Below, one piece after another: positions 45,144-54,141 of a stretch of 64,000 nucleotides of DNA. Made by a program: the position numbers and the translations under genes. Origin of the DNA: Oscillospiraceae bacterium. GTDB lineage: Bacteria; Bacillota; Clostridia; Oscillospirales; Acutalibacteraceae. Positions within the stretch are counted from its first letter, which is position 1, and each line of letters opens with the position of its first letter. The notes beneath the pieces were generated by a model, which was not told the origin of the DNA, ran no database searches, and was given only the letters and a program-made list of their open reading frames with translations. The stretch covers positions 62,001-126,000 of the forward strand of contig JAAYOC010000026.1 in the NCBI GenBank assembly GCA_012520505.1. The letters run 5' to 3'.

Positions 45144-47654
45144 TTATGCCGTTTCTATTTCCTCTGCTTTTTGGAGACCAAATTTCTTTATTGCATCTTC
45201 ACGCATCTTATATTTTAAAATTTTGCCGGCGGCGTTCATTGGAAAGGCGGGAACAAAATCAACATATCTTGGGACTTTGTGTTTAGCCATTGAAGCGGCA
45301 ACAAAGCCCTTGAGTTCTTGTTCAGTCATCTTCTCGCCTTTCTTCAGGATAACGCACGCCATAATTTCTTCGCCGAGGGCTTCGTCCGGGACGCCGATAA
45401 TTTGAATATCCTGTACCTTTTCATGGGTATATATGAATTCTTCAATTTCCTTAGGATAAATGTTTTCTCCGCCACGAATTATCATATCCTTAAGGCGTCC
45501 GGTAATACGATAGTTTCCTTCAGGTGTGCGACATGCAAGATCACCGGTGTGAAGCCATCCATCCTTATCAATAGCCGAGGCGGTAGCCTTTGGCATTTTG
45601 TAGTAACCTTTCATAATGTTATAACCACGAACTATAAATTCACCTGTCACTTCATCCGGACATTCTTCTCCTGTTTCAGGATCAACTACCTTACATTCAA
45701 CCTCTGGAAGAGCTCTACCTACTGTATTTACACGTACTTCAATAGGGTCGTCTGCACACGACATTGTACAACCTGGTGAAGACTCAGTTTGACCATATAC
45801 TATAGTAATTTGAGTCATATTCATCTTTTCAATTACTTCTTCCATAACTGAAATTGGACAAGGACTTCCTGCCATAATTCCGGTACGCATGTAAGAAAAA
45901 TCAGTTTTCTCAAAATCCGGATGTTGAAGCATTGCTATAAACATTGTAGGAACACCATGAAAAGCAGTAATCTTTTCCTGATTTATACATGCAAGAGCCG
46001 GTTTTGCGGAAAAGTATGGAATTGGACAAATAGTACAACCATGTGTCATTGCAGCAGTCATAGCAAGTACCATACCAAAACAATGAAACATAGGAACTTG
46101 TATCATTAATCTATCTGCGGTCGACAAATCCATTCTATCACCGATACATTTACCGTTATTCACGATATTATAGTGAGTGAGCATTACTCCCTTTGGAAAC
46201 CCAGTCGTGCCGGACGTATACTGCATATTTGCCACATCATTTTTATCTATTGTTGCAGCAATTCTATGTATCTCAACGAGTGGCACTTCATGAGCTCTAT
46301 CTGTGGCTTCTTCAAAGGTGAGACAACCTGCCATTTTAAAACCTATTGTTATTACATTTCTAAGAAATGGAAGCCTCTTTGCATGAAGTGGTTCGCCGGG
46401 TTTCGTCTTTTTAAGTTCCGGGCAAAGTTCCCTTACTGTTTTTTTATAGCTATTACCCTTCAACTCTTCAATCATGATGAGAGTATGAGTATCCGATTGT
46501 TTTAAAAGGTATTCCAGTTCATGAATTTTATATGCTGTATTAACTGTTACTAGCACTGCTCCTATTTTAGTCGCTGCCCAAAAAGCAATATACCATTCCG
46601 GAACATTAGTTGCCCAAACAGCAACCTGTGTTCCCTTTTTTACACCCATAGCGAGAAGTGCTCTTGCAAAGGTATCTACATCATCTCTAAATTCTGAATA
46701 AGTACGAGTATAATCAAGAGTTGTAAACTTGAATGCAATTTGATCCGGAAATTCTTCCGCCATTGAATCGAGAACTTGTGAAAAAGTTTTATCGATAAGT
46801 GCATCCTTTTTCCAAAGAAATTTACCAGTATGGGTATTGTTATAGTAATAATGCGATGCAGTTCTCGTTGTTGAAGATACATCGTTCATAAAGTGATAGT
46901 AATGCGTCAAAATAATTTCAATATCGTCTACAGCTTTTAAATATGTCGGATTCCATTCAAGACAAACATATCCGCCATAGTTTACGGATTTTAAAGCATT
47001 TACCATCTCTAGAATTGGAAGATTTCCTTCACCAACAAGAGCATATTCACCACTCTTTTTAGCATCAACAATATGTACCAGTTTAATATACGCACCGAGA
47101 TTTGTAATAGTCTCCTCTGCTTCTTCACCACCTATGAAATATGTGTCGTGCATATTCCAGTCTGCAGCAATATAGTCAGATGAGAAATGTTTTAAAATCT
47201 CTGAAAGAAGTCTTGTATCAGCAAAGAAGTTTCTCGTAGTTACAAGGATTATAACCTCTTCTTTTTCTGCGATTTTAATTGCTTTTTCAAGGAATGCAGT
47301 TACCGTTTTCTTCACAATTTCTTTTGCTTTTTCATTAGCTTTAACATTCTTGCTTTCTGCTTCAACATCCTCTGCGTACACTTTAATGTAAGGAGCATTG
47401 ATGTTCCTTGCAATTTTTGCAACAGATTTAATTTTCTCAATATCTGCATTTTCGTCTGCTACATTGATGCTTGTGTTTATTGCACAAATCTCTACATTGT
47501 TTTTAAAAAGATAGCTTTTTGTTCTTGGTGCCGACTCGGTAATAATTGAAGCATCGTTAAGCTCAATCGCACCAAACTTTGATTCTTTTGCAAGTGTTAC
47601 AAAATCCTCAAAAGAAAACTTCGGCCAATATCTAGTAGAAAATCCAAGTTTCAC
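45144..47654 (-). CDS. TIM-barrel isomerase-like / acyl-CoA synthetase fusion
   Basis: This 836-residue protein has an N-terminal xylose-isomerase-like TIM barrel (about residues 1-265) with DWNMHDTYF, KLVHIVDAK, GEGNLP and CLEWNP as likely metal or active-site positions. A complete acyl-CoA synthetase (about 285-830) follows, with MQYTSGTTGFPKGVMLTH, YGQTESSPG, WLHTGDL and the catalytic lysine in NAAGKILKYKMRE. The synthetase resembles FadD-like enzymes for short or medium acids. The gene begins with GTG two bases after the LeuA-like stop, and its AGGAGG lies in the end of that gene, so the pair is coupled. The leucine T-box upstream suggests work on a leucine-related acid such as isovalerate, but this is inferred. 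Confidence 0.85.
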   Translation of the reverse strand: MKLGFSTRYWPKFSFEDFVTLAKESKFGAIELNDASIITESAPRTKSYLFKNNVEICAINTSINVADENADIEKIKSVAKIARNINAPYIKVYAEDVEAESKNVKANEKAKEIVKKTVTAFLEKAIKIAEKEEVIILVTTRNFFADTRLLSEILKHFSSDYIAADWNMHDTYFIGGEEAEETITNLGAYIKLVHIVDAKKSGEYALVGEGNLPILEMVNALKSVNYGGYVCLEWNPTYLKAVDDIEIILTHYYHFMNDVSSTTRTASHYYYNNTHTGKFLWKKDALIDKTFSQVLDSMAEEFPDQIAFKFTTLDYTRTYSEFRDDVDTFARALLAMGVKKGTQVAVWATNVPEWYIAFWAATKIGAVLVTVNTAYKIHELEYLLKQSDTHTLIMIEELKGNSYKKTVRELCPELKKTKPGEPLHAKRLPFLRNVITIGFKMAGCLTFEEATDRAHEVPLVEIHRIAATIDKNDVANMQYTSGTTGFPKGVMLTHYNIVNNGKCIGDRMDLSTADRLMIQVPMFHCFGMVLAMTAAMTHGCTICPIPYFSAKPALACINQEKITAFHGVPTMFIAMLQHPDFEKTDFSYMRTGIMAGSPCPISVMEEVIEKMNMTQITIVYGQTESSPGCTMSCADDPIEVRVNTVGRALPEVECKVVDPETGEECPDEVTGEFIVRGYNIMKGYYKMPKATASAIDKDGWLHTGDLACRTPEGNYRITGRLKDMIIRGGENIYPKEIEEFIYTHEKVQDIQIIGVPDEALGEEIMACVILKKGEKMTEQELKGFVAASMAKHKVPRYVDFVPAFPMNAAGKILKYKMREDAIKKFGLQKAEEIETA

Positions 47655-47656
47655 CC

Positions 47657-49069
47657 TTATGCCTCCTCATAAATTATCTTATTGATTGCATTGATATAAG
47701 CACGAACACTCGCACCGATAATATCAGTAGATACAGCACTTCCTGAATAGAGCTTACCGTTATCTGCGCGAAGTTTTACAAGTGCTTGACCCATCGCTTC
47801 GCGACCCTCCGTAACAGCTTGGATTTGAAAATCGTCAAGTTCATAATGATGTCCTAAGATTGATTCAATCGCCATAAAGGCTGCATCGATTGGACCGTCA
47901 CCTACAAATACTCCTGAAAATTCCTCTCCATCTTTTTCAAGACAAATGTTAGCCGTAGCTTTGATAATATTTCCGCTGTTTATGACATAACTTTTTACTT
48001 CATAGGTTGCAGGAATCTTGAGCGATTCAGTTGCAATAATTGCTTCGAGTTCTTTTCTGCCAACTGTATCTTTTTTTGTAGCTACACGCTGAAAAGCTGC
48101 AAATACATTAATTTTATCTTCCGGAGATAAATCATAACCTATTTTCTTTGCTGCCTTTGCAACTGTAGTTACATCATCATCCATTGTAAGACTTATTGAT
48201 AAGTCAATTGAAGAATTATTATCACTAATCGCTGTAACTGCTTCAGATACTCCCTTATTTTTTGGAGCAGTAATCCAAGACATCTTGGAAATGGCATGTG
48301 AGAGTTCTGTTTTACGGATAGTTGAAGTTATTTTAATATCGTTACCACGCTTATCTATAACATTTATTACATCTTCAATTTGAGGATATCTATCATTTTT
48401 AATAGCTGTTTTAATTTCGTCTGCGCCGGCCTCAATCGCTGCAAAAGCACAGGCTGTAGCCATATCAAGCTCATTTGTAACTTCAACTGAAAGGCAAATA
48501 TCTTTGATTTCCGGAACTTCATCAATAACGTCTTCAACAAAATCTTCAAACTCGTCCGGCATCATCGTTCCGGCTGTATCGCAAAGTGTAATTTTAGTTG
48601 CACCTGCATCAATTGCAGCCTTAACACACTTATGTAGAAAATCTTCTTCTGCACGAGTTGCATCTCCCGCGGAAAATTCTACATCGCCACAGTATTTCTT
48701 CGCTTCAGCAACATATTCTGAAACCATTTTAAGCACTTCAGTCGGCTTTTTATGACATACATATTCCATCTGCACAATACTTGTTGGAATTTCGACCTTT
48801 AAAACGGGACGTTTTGCCTTTTTTAGACATCCCCAAACTGCTTTGATTTTTTCCTTGTCAAGCTCAACAGGGCACACTATTCTATTATCTTTCACTGTTG
48901 TTGTTAAAGTTTTTATTAGTAGGGCATCCATTTCAGGATTTGTAATTTTTGATAATTCAATACTTGAGAAATTAATTTGGTCCATAATTTTAGCCATCTC
49001 TACCTTTTCTTTGAAAGATAAAGAATCATTTTCTCTGATTGTAATGTCTGTAATTCTAATTTTTCTCAT
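47657..49069 (-). CDS. 2-isopropylmalate synthase-like protein without catalytic motifs
   Basis: This 470-residue protein follows the LeuA layout: a TIM barrel (1-270), a linker, and an intact LeuA allosteric domain (about 345-470, with GDGPIDAAFMAIES, AVTEGREAMGQ and STDIIGASVRAYINAIN). In the barrel, the first motif reads ITDITIREND instead of DTTLRDGEQ. The metal-binding HxHND is VEVTNE (about 195-200). The GxGERxGN loop is KNDRYPQ (about 224-230). The metal-binding histidines are lost, so canonical acetyl-CoA condensation is unlikely. It may act as a leucine-responsive partner or have a new activity. AGGAGG precedes the ATG. It is the first gene after the leucine-type T-box. Confidence 0.85.
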   Translation of the reverse strand: MRKIRITDITIRENDSLSFKEKVEMAKIMDQINFSSIELSKITNPEMDALLIKTLTTTVKDNRIVCPVELDKEKIKAVWGCLKKAKRPVLKVEIPTSIVQMEYVCHKKPTEVLKMVSEYVAEAKKYCGDVEFSAGDATRAEEDFLHKCVKAAIDAGATKITLCDTAGTMMPDEFEDFVEDVIDEVPEIKDICLSVEVTNELDMATACAFAAIEAGADEIKTAIKNDRYPQIEDVINVIDKRGNDIKITSTIRKTELSHAISKMSWITAPKNKGVSEAVTAISDNNSSIDLSISLTMDDDVTTVAKAAKKIGYDLSPEDKINVFAAFQRVATKKDTVGRKELEAIIATESLKIPATYEVKSYVINSGNIIKATANICLEKDGEEFSGVFVGDGPIDAAFMAIESILGHHYELDDFQIQAVTEGREAMGQALVKLRADNGKLYSGSAVSTDIIGASVRAYINAINKIIYEEA

Positions 49070-49189
49070 AATTTTGTCCTCCTAATAAAATCTAAAAGAT
49101 TTTGCACCTTTAAATTTAACTTTCTTAAATGTGAATTTAGAATTTTAAAAGATAATTTTGACTTTCTAAACATACAGTTAAAAAATTAA

Positions 49190-49465
49190 AATAAAAAATC
49201 CCAGAAATGCACTAACACACTTCTGGGACGATAAACTAATTTTACCGCGGTACCACCCAAATTGTCGATTGACCACTCTTCAAGCTCTAACAAGCTCTAA
49301 ACTGTTAACGGTGTTTGCCGAAACTCCTTATACAACTTTCGTCTTTAGGGAATTCTGCTCCAGTACGAGACCGCTTAAACCAAAACGTATCGACTCACAC
49401 CAACCGCCGACTCTCTGAACGTCTTTTGATAAAAACGTAATACCTTCAAAGCATTTACTATTCAA
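49190..49465 (-). promoter_or_regulatory. T-box riboswitch, probable leucine specifier
   Basis: On the minus strand the leader has the stem I AGAGAG and GGTGTGAG elements, the antiterminator core TTGGGTGGTACCGCGG (49245-49260), and a terminator stem CCCAGAA/TTCTGGG (49200-49227) followed by ATTTTTTAT. The specifier is read as CTC (49367-49369), placed by alignment with the isoleucine T-box: each codon stands five bases before the matching TGAGC/GGAGC. CTC is leucine. GTA (valine) three bases on is the main alternative. Confidence 0.9.
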
Positions 49466-49481
49466 TTTTTTGATTGTTTTA

Positions 49482-49517
49482 ATTGTTACGATTGTTACGA
49501 TTGTTACGATTGTTTCA
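49482..49517 (-). repeat. 9-bp tandem repeats in the T-box leader
   Basis: Three exact and one diverged copy of ATTGTTACG (minus strand CGTAACAAT) lie between the promoter and stem I of the T-box, so they are transcribed. They lengthen the leader but are not part of the T-box fold. Confidence 0.85.
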
Positions 49518-49569
49518 ATTACTTCAATTTGCTTCGATGCTATCAAAAACACATCGGTTTGATGGAGTA

Positions 49570-49598
49570 ATTATATTCAAAATCGAATGTAAAGTCAA
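49570..49598 (-). promoter_or_regulatory. promoter of the leucine T-box operon
   Basis: TTGACT (49593-49598), a 17-base spacer and TATAAT (49570-49575) on the minus strand give a near-consensus promoter abutting the end of the SSS symporter gene. Confidence 0.9.
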
Positions 49599-49601
49599 CT
49601 A

Positions 49602-51143
49602 TTAATTTTCTTCGACATTAAGAGCCTCGGTAATTGGAACCATAACTTTCTTCTCGTAGCATGAAAATACACTATTAATACCCTCTACTGAAGGTTTCTT
49701 AGTTACAAAGCTCACTACCGGTACAATTATAAGACCACCAAGCATTGCAAATGCACCACAATTGATAGGACTTTGAAGAATTTCCGGGAAGTATGGTTTT
49801 GCAAACATATTAAGAAGCATAAGTCCTGAGCCCCAAACAAAACTTGTCGCACACGCATACTTTGTAGTTTTTTTCCAATATAAGCCATAGAGGAACGGAG
49901 CAAGAAAAGAGCCGGCAAGTGCACCCCAAGAAAGACCCATAAGCTGCGCAATAAAAGTTATATTCATCTTATATTGCACAATTGCAATAATTGCAGAAAT
50001 AATAATAAAAACTGCTACAAACACTCTCATAATAAGAATTGATTTCTTCTCACTTATCTTCTTTTCTGTAAGAGGTTTTATAAAATCCAAAGTAAGAGTT
50101 GAACTGGAAGTTAAAACAAGAGATGAAAGTGTAGACATAGACGCAGATAAAACAAGTACTAAAACTACACCTACAAGAATCGGTGAAAGATCTGATAACA
50201 TAAATGGAATAATTGCGTCAAAACCTTCCTTTTTAACATCTATATCAAAAAGTCGACCGAAACCACCAAGGAAATAGCAACCACCTGCAACTACGAGTGC
50301 AAAAAACGTTGAAATCATACTACCCTTATGAATTGATTTTTCACTTTTAATTGCATAAAACTTTTGAACCATCTGAGGGAGACCCCATGTGCCGAGCGAT
50401 GTAAGAATTACAACACATAAAAGGCTAATTGGATCCGGACCAAAGAATGACGCAAAAACACCAGGTTGACTTGAAACCTCAGTATCTACAACTCTTGCAA
50501 GAGCATCTACGGAAGCAAAAAACCCGCCATTCATATTTAAGACTGCAAAAATAACAACGGCTATTCCAACTAGCATTATAATTCCTTGAATGAAATCATT
50601 TATAGCTGTTGCCATATAACCACCGGCAATTACATAAACTGCTGTAAGTAATGACATACAGACAATACAGTACGAATAATCAATACCAAAACCCATTTCA
50701 AAAAGTCTGGAAAGTCCGTTATAGAGCGATGCAGTATATGGAATAAGGAAGACAAAAATTATTGCAGAAGCTAAGATTTTGAGTTTTTTACTTTCAAATC
50801 TTTTTTCAAAAAACTGGGGCATTGTTGCAGTATCTAAATGCTGAGTCATAATTCGAGTTCTTCTACCCAAAATTGTCCATGCAAGAAGCGAGCCTATGAG
50901 AGCATTCCCCAGACCTATCCATGTCGAAGCAAGTCCAAATTTCCAACCAAATTGACCGGCATAACCTACAAAAATTACAGCCGAGAAATAAGAAGTGCCA
51001 TAAGCAAAAGCTGTAAGCCAAGGACCTACAGAACGACCTCCTAATACAAAACCATTTACATCTGTAGAATGACGATGACAGTAAAATCCTACTGCTACCG
51101 TTACCACAAAAAATGCTACTACCATTAAAACTTTTACAATCAA
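49602..51143 (-). CDS. sodium:solute symporter (SSS family)
   Basis: This 513-residue membrane protein has about 13 hydrophobic segments. It has the SSS-family core: FVLGGRSVGPWLTAFAYGTSYFSA near residue 32 and GGYMATAINDFIQGIIMLVGI near 174, the signature region of PutP/PanF relatives. It couples sodium entry to uptake of an organic solute that cannot be named. The start is TTG with an AAGGGG site. The first ATG, six codons in, has none. A promoter with an embedded palindrome lies just upstream, so a repressor probably controls it. Confidence 0.88.
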   Translation of the reverse strand: MIVKVLMVVAFFVVTVAVGFYCHRHSTDVNGFVLGGRSVGPWLTAFAYGTSYFSAVIFVGYAGQFGWKFGLASTWIGLGNALIGSLLAWTILGRRTRIMTQHLDTATMPQFFEKRFESKKLKILASAIIFVFLIPYTASLYNGLSRLFEMGFGIDYSYCIVCMSLLTAVYVIAGGYMATAINDFIQGIIMLVGIAVVIFAVLNMNGGFFASVDALARVVDTEVSSQPGVFASFFGPDPISLLCVVILTSLGTWGLPQMVQKFYAIKSEKSIHKGSMISTFFALVVAGGCYFLGGFGRLFDIDVKKEGFDAIIPFMLSDLSPILVGVVLVLVLSASMSTLSSLVLTSSSTLTLDFIKPLTEKKISEKKSILIMRVFVAVFIIISAIIAIVQYKMNITFIAQLMGLSWGALAGSFLAPFLYGLYWKKTTKYACATSFVWGSGLMLLNMFAKPYFPEILQSPINCGAFAMLGGLIIVPVVSFVTKKPSVEGINSVFSCYEKKVMVPITEALNVEEN

Positions 51144-51175
51144 TTTTATATCCCCTTTTATTTAACTTGACAAAA

Positions 51176-51204
51176 ACTATATCACTTTAAAGTGCGAAAG
51201 TCAA
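51176..51204 (-). promoter_or_regulatory. promoter of the SSS symporter with internal operator
   Basis: TTGACT (51199-51204), a 17-base spacer and TATAGT (51176-51181) are clear on the minus strand. The spacer holds the perfect palindrome CACTTTAAAGTG (51183-51194), the usual place for a repressor to block polymerase. Confidence 0.85.
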
Positions 51205-51247
51205 CAAAAATTTTTTAGCACTTTAAAGTTTTTAATCGCTAAAGTGC
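51183..51247. promoter_or_regulatory. cluster of CACTTTAAAGTG operator-like sites
   Basis: Besides the palindrome inside the promoter, a second copy GCACTTTAAAGT lies at 51218-51229 and a half-site CGCTAAAGTGC at 51238-51247. They lie about 35 and 55 bases upstream of the first, on the upstream side of the -35 box. A related palindrome occurs before pepD. No regulator gene is next to them. Confidence 0.7.
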
Positions 51248-51287
51248 TAATTTCCTTTATTAAAGCCTTTTTCTTTGTTAAATTTTA

Positions 51288-52508
51288 TTATTTTTCTTTA
51301 TCGTTCAACGGATTTATATAACCAAATTTAATAACATCTTTTCCAAACTTTTCTCTAATATCTGCCATTGTATCTTCAATTTTTTCAACCTTTTTATTGT
51401 CAACAGATTCAATTTTTTCAAAAAGACTTTGTTGAGTAAAAATTTCCATATCTTCCGGTACAAGTTCAGTGCAATTAATTGCTATTAACCGAATAGGTCT
51501 CTTTCCTACCTCCCAGTTATTTTCAATTAATTCCAAAGCAACTTCAGAAATCTGTCTGTTTAGACGGGTTGGAAAATCAAGTTTGCGCTGACGTTGAATA
51601 GTCTTAAACGATGCGTCTTTTATTGTGACCTGAATTGTATAAGCTTTCTTATGGTCAGCGCGAAGGCGCTCTACGACAGCATCTGAAAGCAAATTGACCC
51701 CCGCTTTAATTTCATCATGATGAATAAGATCATGTTTAAAAGTCATACCCTTACTAATTGATTTTGCCTCATTACCATCATAAAAAGACCGAACAGGTTC
51801 ATCGTCAAGGCAATGGACATACGAGTAGAGCGTTCTACCCTGTTTTCCTAAAATCTTTTCAAGAAAATCTTCGGGCATATCAGCTAAATCACCAATTGTA
51901 TGAATACCACGATTATTTAAAATTTCTGCTGATTTTTTCCCTACAGAAAATAAAGATCTTATTGGAAGAGGATATACTATGTTTTCAACATCTTCTTCAA
52001 ATATTACCGTTGTGGCATTTGGTTTTTTATAATCTGAACCGAGTTTTGCAAATACCTTACAAAAGCTCACACCTATTGAAACGGTAATTCCAAGTTCCTC
52101 TTCCACCCTAGCTCTAATTTCGTCTGCAAGCTCTTTAGGCGTCTTTTTGAAGAGATGTAAGGTTCCGGTAACATCAAGAAACGATTCATCAATAGAAAAC
52201 GGCTCAACTAAATCTGTGTAATCAAGATAAATTTGATTAATCTTTTCATAAAACTCTTGATATTTATCATATTGCGGAGGTACTAAAACCAAATCCGGGC
52301 ACTTACGTTTCGCCTCCCAAATGGCTTCCGCCGTTACCACTCCAAATTTTTTGGCAATATTATTCTTTGCAAGAATAATACCATGCCTATTTTCCGGATT
52401 GCCGGCTACCGCCATAGGTACATTCCAAAGTTCCGGTCGCATTGTACATTCAACAGATGCAAAAAAGCTATTACAATCGCAATGAAGAATTACTCTATTT
52501 TTCTTCAA
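51288..52508 (-). CDS. dinB: DNA polymerase IV
   Basis: The 406-residue Y-family polymerase bypasses DNA damage. The metal-binding motifs VILHCDCNSFFASVE (residues 6-20) and FSIDESFLD (about 103-111) are intact, as are the finger, thumb (GKKSAEILNNRGIHTIGDLA) and little-finger regions. The start is a TTG inside the end of the EamA gene (14-bp overlap), which places the DxD motif at the usual distance from the N-terminus. No LexA-type box is apparent. It follows an EamA exporter and a flavoprotein, with no obvious functional link. Confidence 0.93.
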   Translation of the reverse strand: MKKNRVILHCDCNSFFASVECTMRPELWNVPMAVAGNPENRHGIILAKNNIAKKFGVVTAEAIWEAKRKCPDLVLVPPQYDKYQEFYEKINQIYLDYTDLVEPFSIDESFLDVTGTLHLFKKTPKELADEIRARVEEELGITVSIGVSFCKVFAKLGSDYKKPNATTVIFEEDVENIVYPLPIRSLFSVGKKSAEILNNRGIHTIGDLADMPEDFLEKILGKQGRTLYSYVHCLDDEPVRSFYDGNEAKSISKGMTFKHDLIHHDEIKAGVNLLSDAVVERLRADHKKAYTIQVTIKDASFKTIQRQRKLDFPTRLNRQISEVALELIENNWEVGKRPIRLIAINCTELVPEDMEIFTQQSLFEKIESVDNKKVEKIEDTMADIREKFGKDVIKFGYINPLNDKEK

Positions 52509-53376
52509 TTACATCACCGCTTTTCTGTTCACTGATAAAAAGACCAAGTAAAATTGTTGCCATACCGATAGTGGAAGCAACACCAACAACAGATTTATTA
52601 TAAACAAGTTGAGCAAAAAATGTAATTATCGGCATAATGAATAAATATTTGCTTGCAGTAATTGTGCCAAGACGTGCCACCGCCCTGTTCCAAGTATAAA
52701 AACAAAGGGCAGAAGCAAGTACTCCAAGATAAAGCAAATTTGCAATTGAACTTACAGTAAAATCAGAAACACTTACATCAGCTGTGAGAGATATAGGAAC
52801 TATCATTACAACAAGTGCATAAAAGAAAATACGACGAGTTACAGCAAAACCCGGAAAACCAAAATCATCAATTTTCTTGACAAGAATTGAATATACCGCC
52901 CAAAGCCATACTGTACAGAAAATAATTACATCGCCCAAAAGTCCTGTCTCTAAAGCTTTTGAATCGCCGAAGGAAATAAGTCCTACACCTGCAATTGAAA
53001 TAAGCATACCTATTATCATTCGTTTTGTCAGCTTTTCCTTTAAAATGAAATGAGCAAAAATAGCTGTAAAAAGTGGCGCCAGCGCTGTAATAAAAGACAC
53101 ACTTGCTGGTGTTGTATATTCAACTGACACATTTTCAAGATACTGATAAAGAGATGCACCACAGATTGAAGCTGCGATAAAATACTTTTCAGTTTTCCAT
53201 TCAAATTTTATTCGTTTAGGACACATAAACCACAATGCTATATATGCAATAAAATAACGAATAAAAAGGATTTCAAGACTTGAAAAAGTGTTTTGAAGTT
53301 CTTTAGTTGTAATGAATGTAATTGCCCAAATTGCAATAGTAAAAAACGCAAGAGCATGTTCTAATGTTTTATTCAT
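52495..53376 (-). CDS. EamA/DMT-family transporter
   Basis: This 293-residue protein has ten predicted membrane helices in two homologous halves, the EamA pattern (AIWAITFITTKELQ near the N-terminus, FITALAPLFTAIFAHFILKEKLTKRM at the end of the first half, and TITASKYLFIMPIITFF in the second). Members export amino acids or other metabolites, but the substrate here is unknown. A GAGTGG site precedes the ATG. It probably shares a transcript with dinB and the flavoprotein. Confidence 0.88.
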   Translation of the reverse strand: MNKTLEHALAFFTIAIWAITFITTKELQNTFSSLEILFIRYFIAYIALWFMCPKRIKFEWKTEKYFIAASICGASLYQYLENVSVEYTTPASVSFITALAPLFTAIFAHFILKEKLTKRMIIGMLISIAGVGLISFGDSKALETGLLGDVIIFCTVWLWAVYSILVKKIDDFGFPGFAVTRRIFFYALVVMIVPISLTADVSVSDFTVSSIANLLYLGVLASALCFYTWNRAVARLGTITASKYLFIMPIITFFAQLVYNKSVVGVASTIGMATILLGLFISEQKSGDVIEEK

Positions 53377-53428
53377 CTGCCACTCTAATACTCCATCTTT
53401 TTACCATAATGTATTCCTAAATACGTTA

Positions 53429-54052
53429 TCATCTAATAAAATTTGTACGAATCTTCTGTTCTGTGGATGCATATTTAATACCCTGTTTCTTTCCTGCCTC
53501 AATGCATTTGATAAGCCAAGCCATATTTCCCCCAAGCACACGCATTGTTTGGAGACCTTCCAAATCTTGCTTTGTTTCTTCAGGAGTATTTCCATGAACC
53601 TGGTTCCAATAATTTGAAGGAACTATTGGCATATTTGAAATTGTAAAAAACTTGTTTAACTGGTCAAAAGTAGCTGTTGCACCACCCCTACGACAAGAAA
53701 CAACAACTGCACCCGGCTTTCCTGCAAGTGAATCGGTAGCTCCGGAATAAAAAAGTCTGTCAAGGAAAGCAATAAGTGAACCGGCTCCACCTGCATAGTA
53801 AACCGGTGAACCAATTACAATACCATCAACCTCAGAAAGACGTAATTTCAATTCATTCACTTGATCATCAATGCTACACTTGCCTGTTTTGGCACAAGTT
53901 CTACATGATATACATCCTGCGATTGGCTTATTTCCAATCCAATAAATTTCAGTTTCAATCTCATTCAAATTAAGTGCATTGGCAACCTCAGAAAGAGCTG
54001 TAAAGGTACAGCCGTGTTGCCTAGGACTTCCGTTTATAAGTAATACCTTCAT
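53429..54052 (-). CDS. flavodoxin-family NAD(P)H-dependent oxidoreductase
   Basis: The 207-residue FMN-binding protein begins KVLLINGSPRQHGCTFTAL, the flavodoxin-like phosphate loop, and has GIVIGSPVYYAGGAGSLIAFLDR. A cysteine cluster (CISCRTCAKTGKC, about residues 47-59) resembles that of iron-sulfur flavoproteins and related NADPH-dependent FMN reductases. It likely reduces a small molecule or protein. GGGAGG precedes the ATG. It is the first gene of a three-gene run with EamA and dinB. Confidence 0.88.
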   Translation of the reverse strand: MKVLLINGSPRQHGCTFTALSEVANALNLNEIETEIYWIGNKPIAGCISCRTCAKTGKCSIDDQVNELKLRLSEVDGIVIGSPVYYAGGAGSLIAFLDRLFYSGATDSLAGKPGAVVVSCRRGGATATFDQLNKFFTISNMPIVPSNYWNQVHGNTPEETKQDLEGLQTMRVLGGNMAWLIKCIEAGKKQGIKYASTEQKIRTNFIR

Positions 54053-54141
54053 TTGCCTTCCTCCCGCTTAAAATGTTATTCGTTATATTTAAAGTTTTTA
54101 AGTTAAAGTTTTTGATTAAAACCTTTGAAAATACTTTTTTA

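Noticed and set aside
49482-49517. Origin-type iterons
   Set aside because: Only 9-bp units in a transcribed leader, with no DnaA boxes or replication gene nearby.
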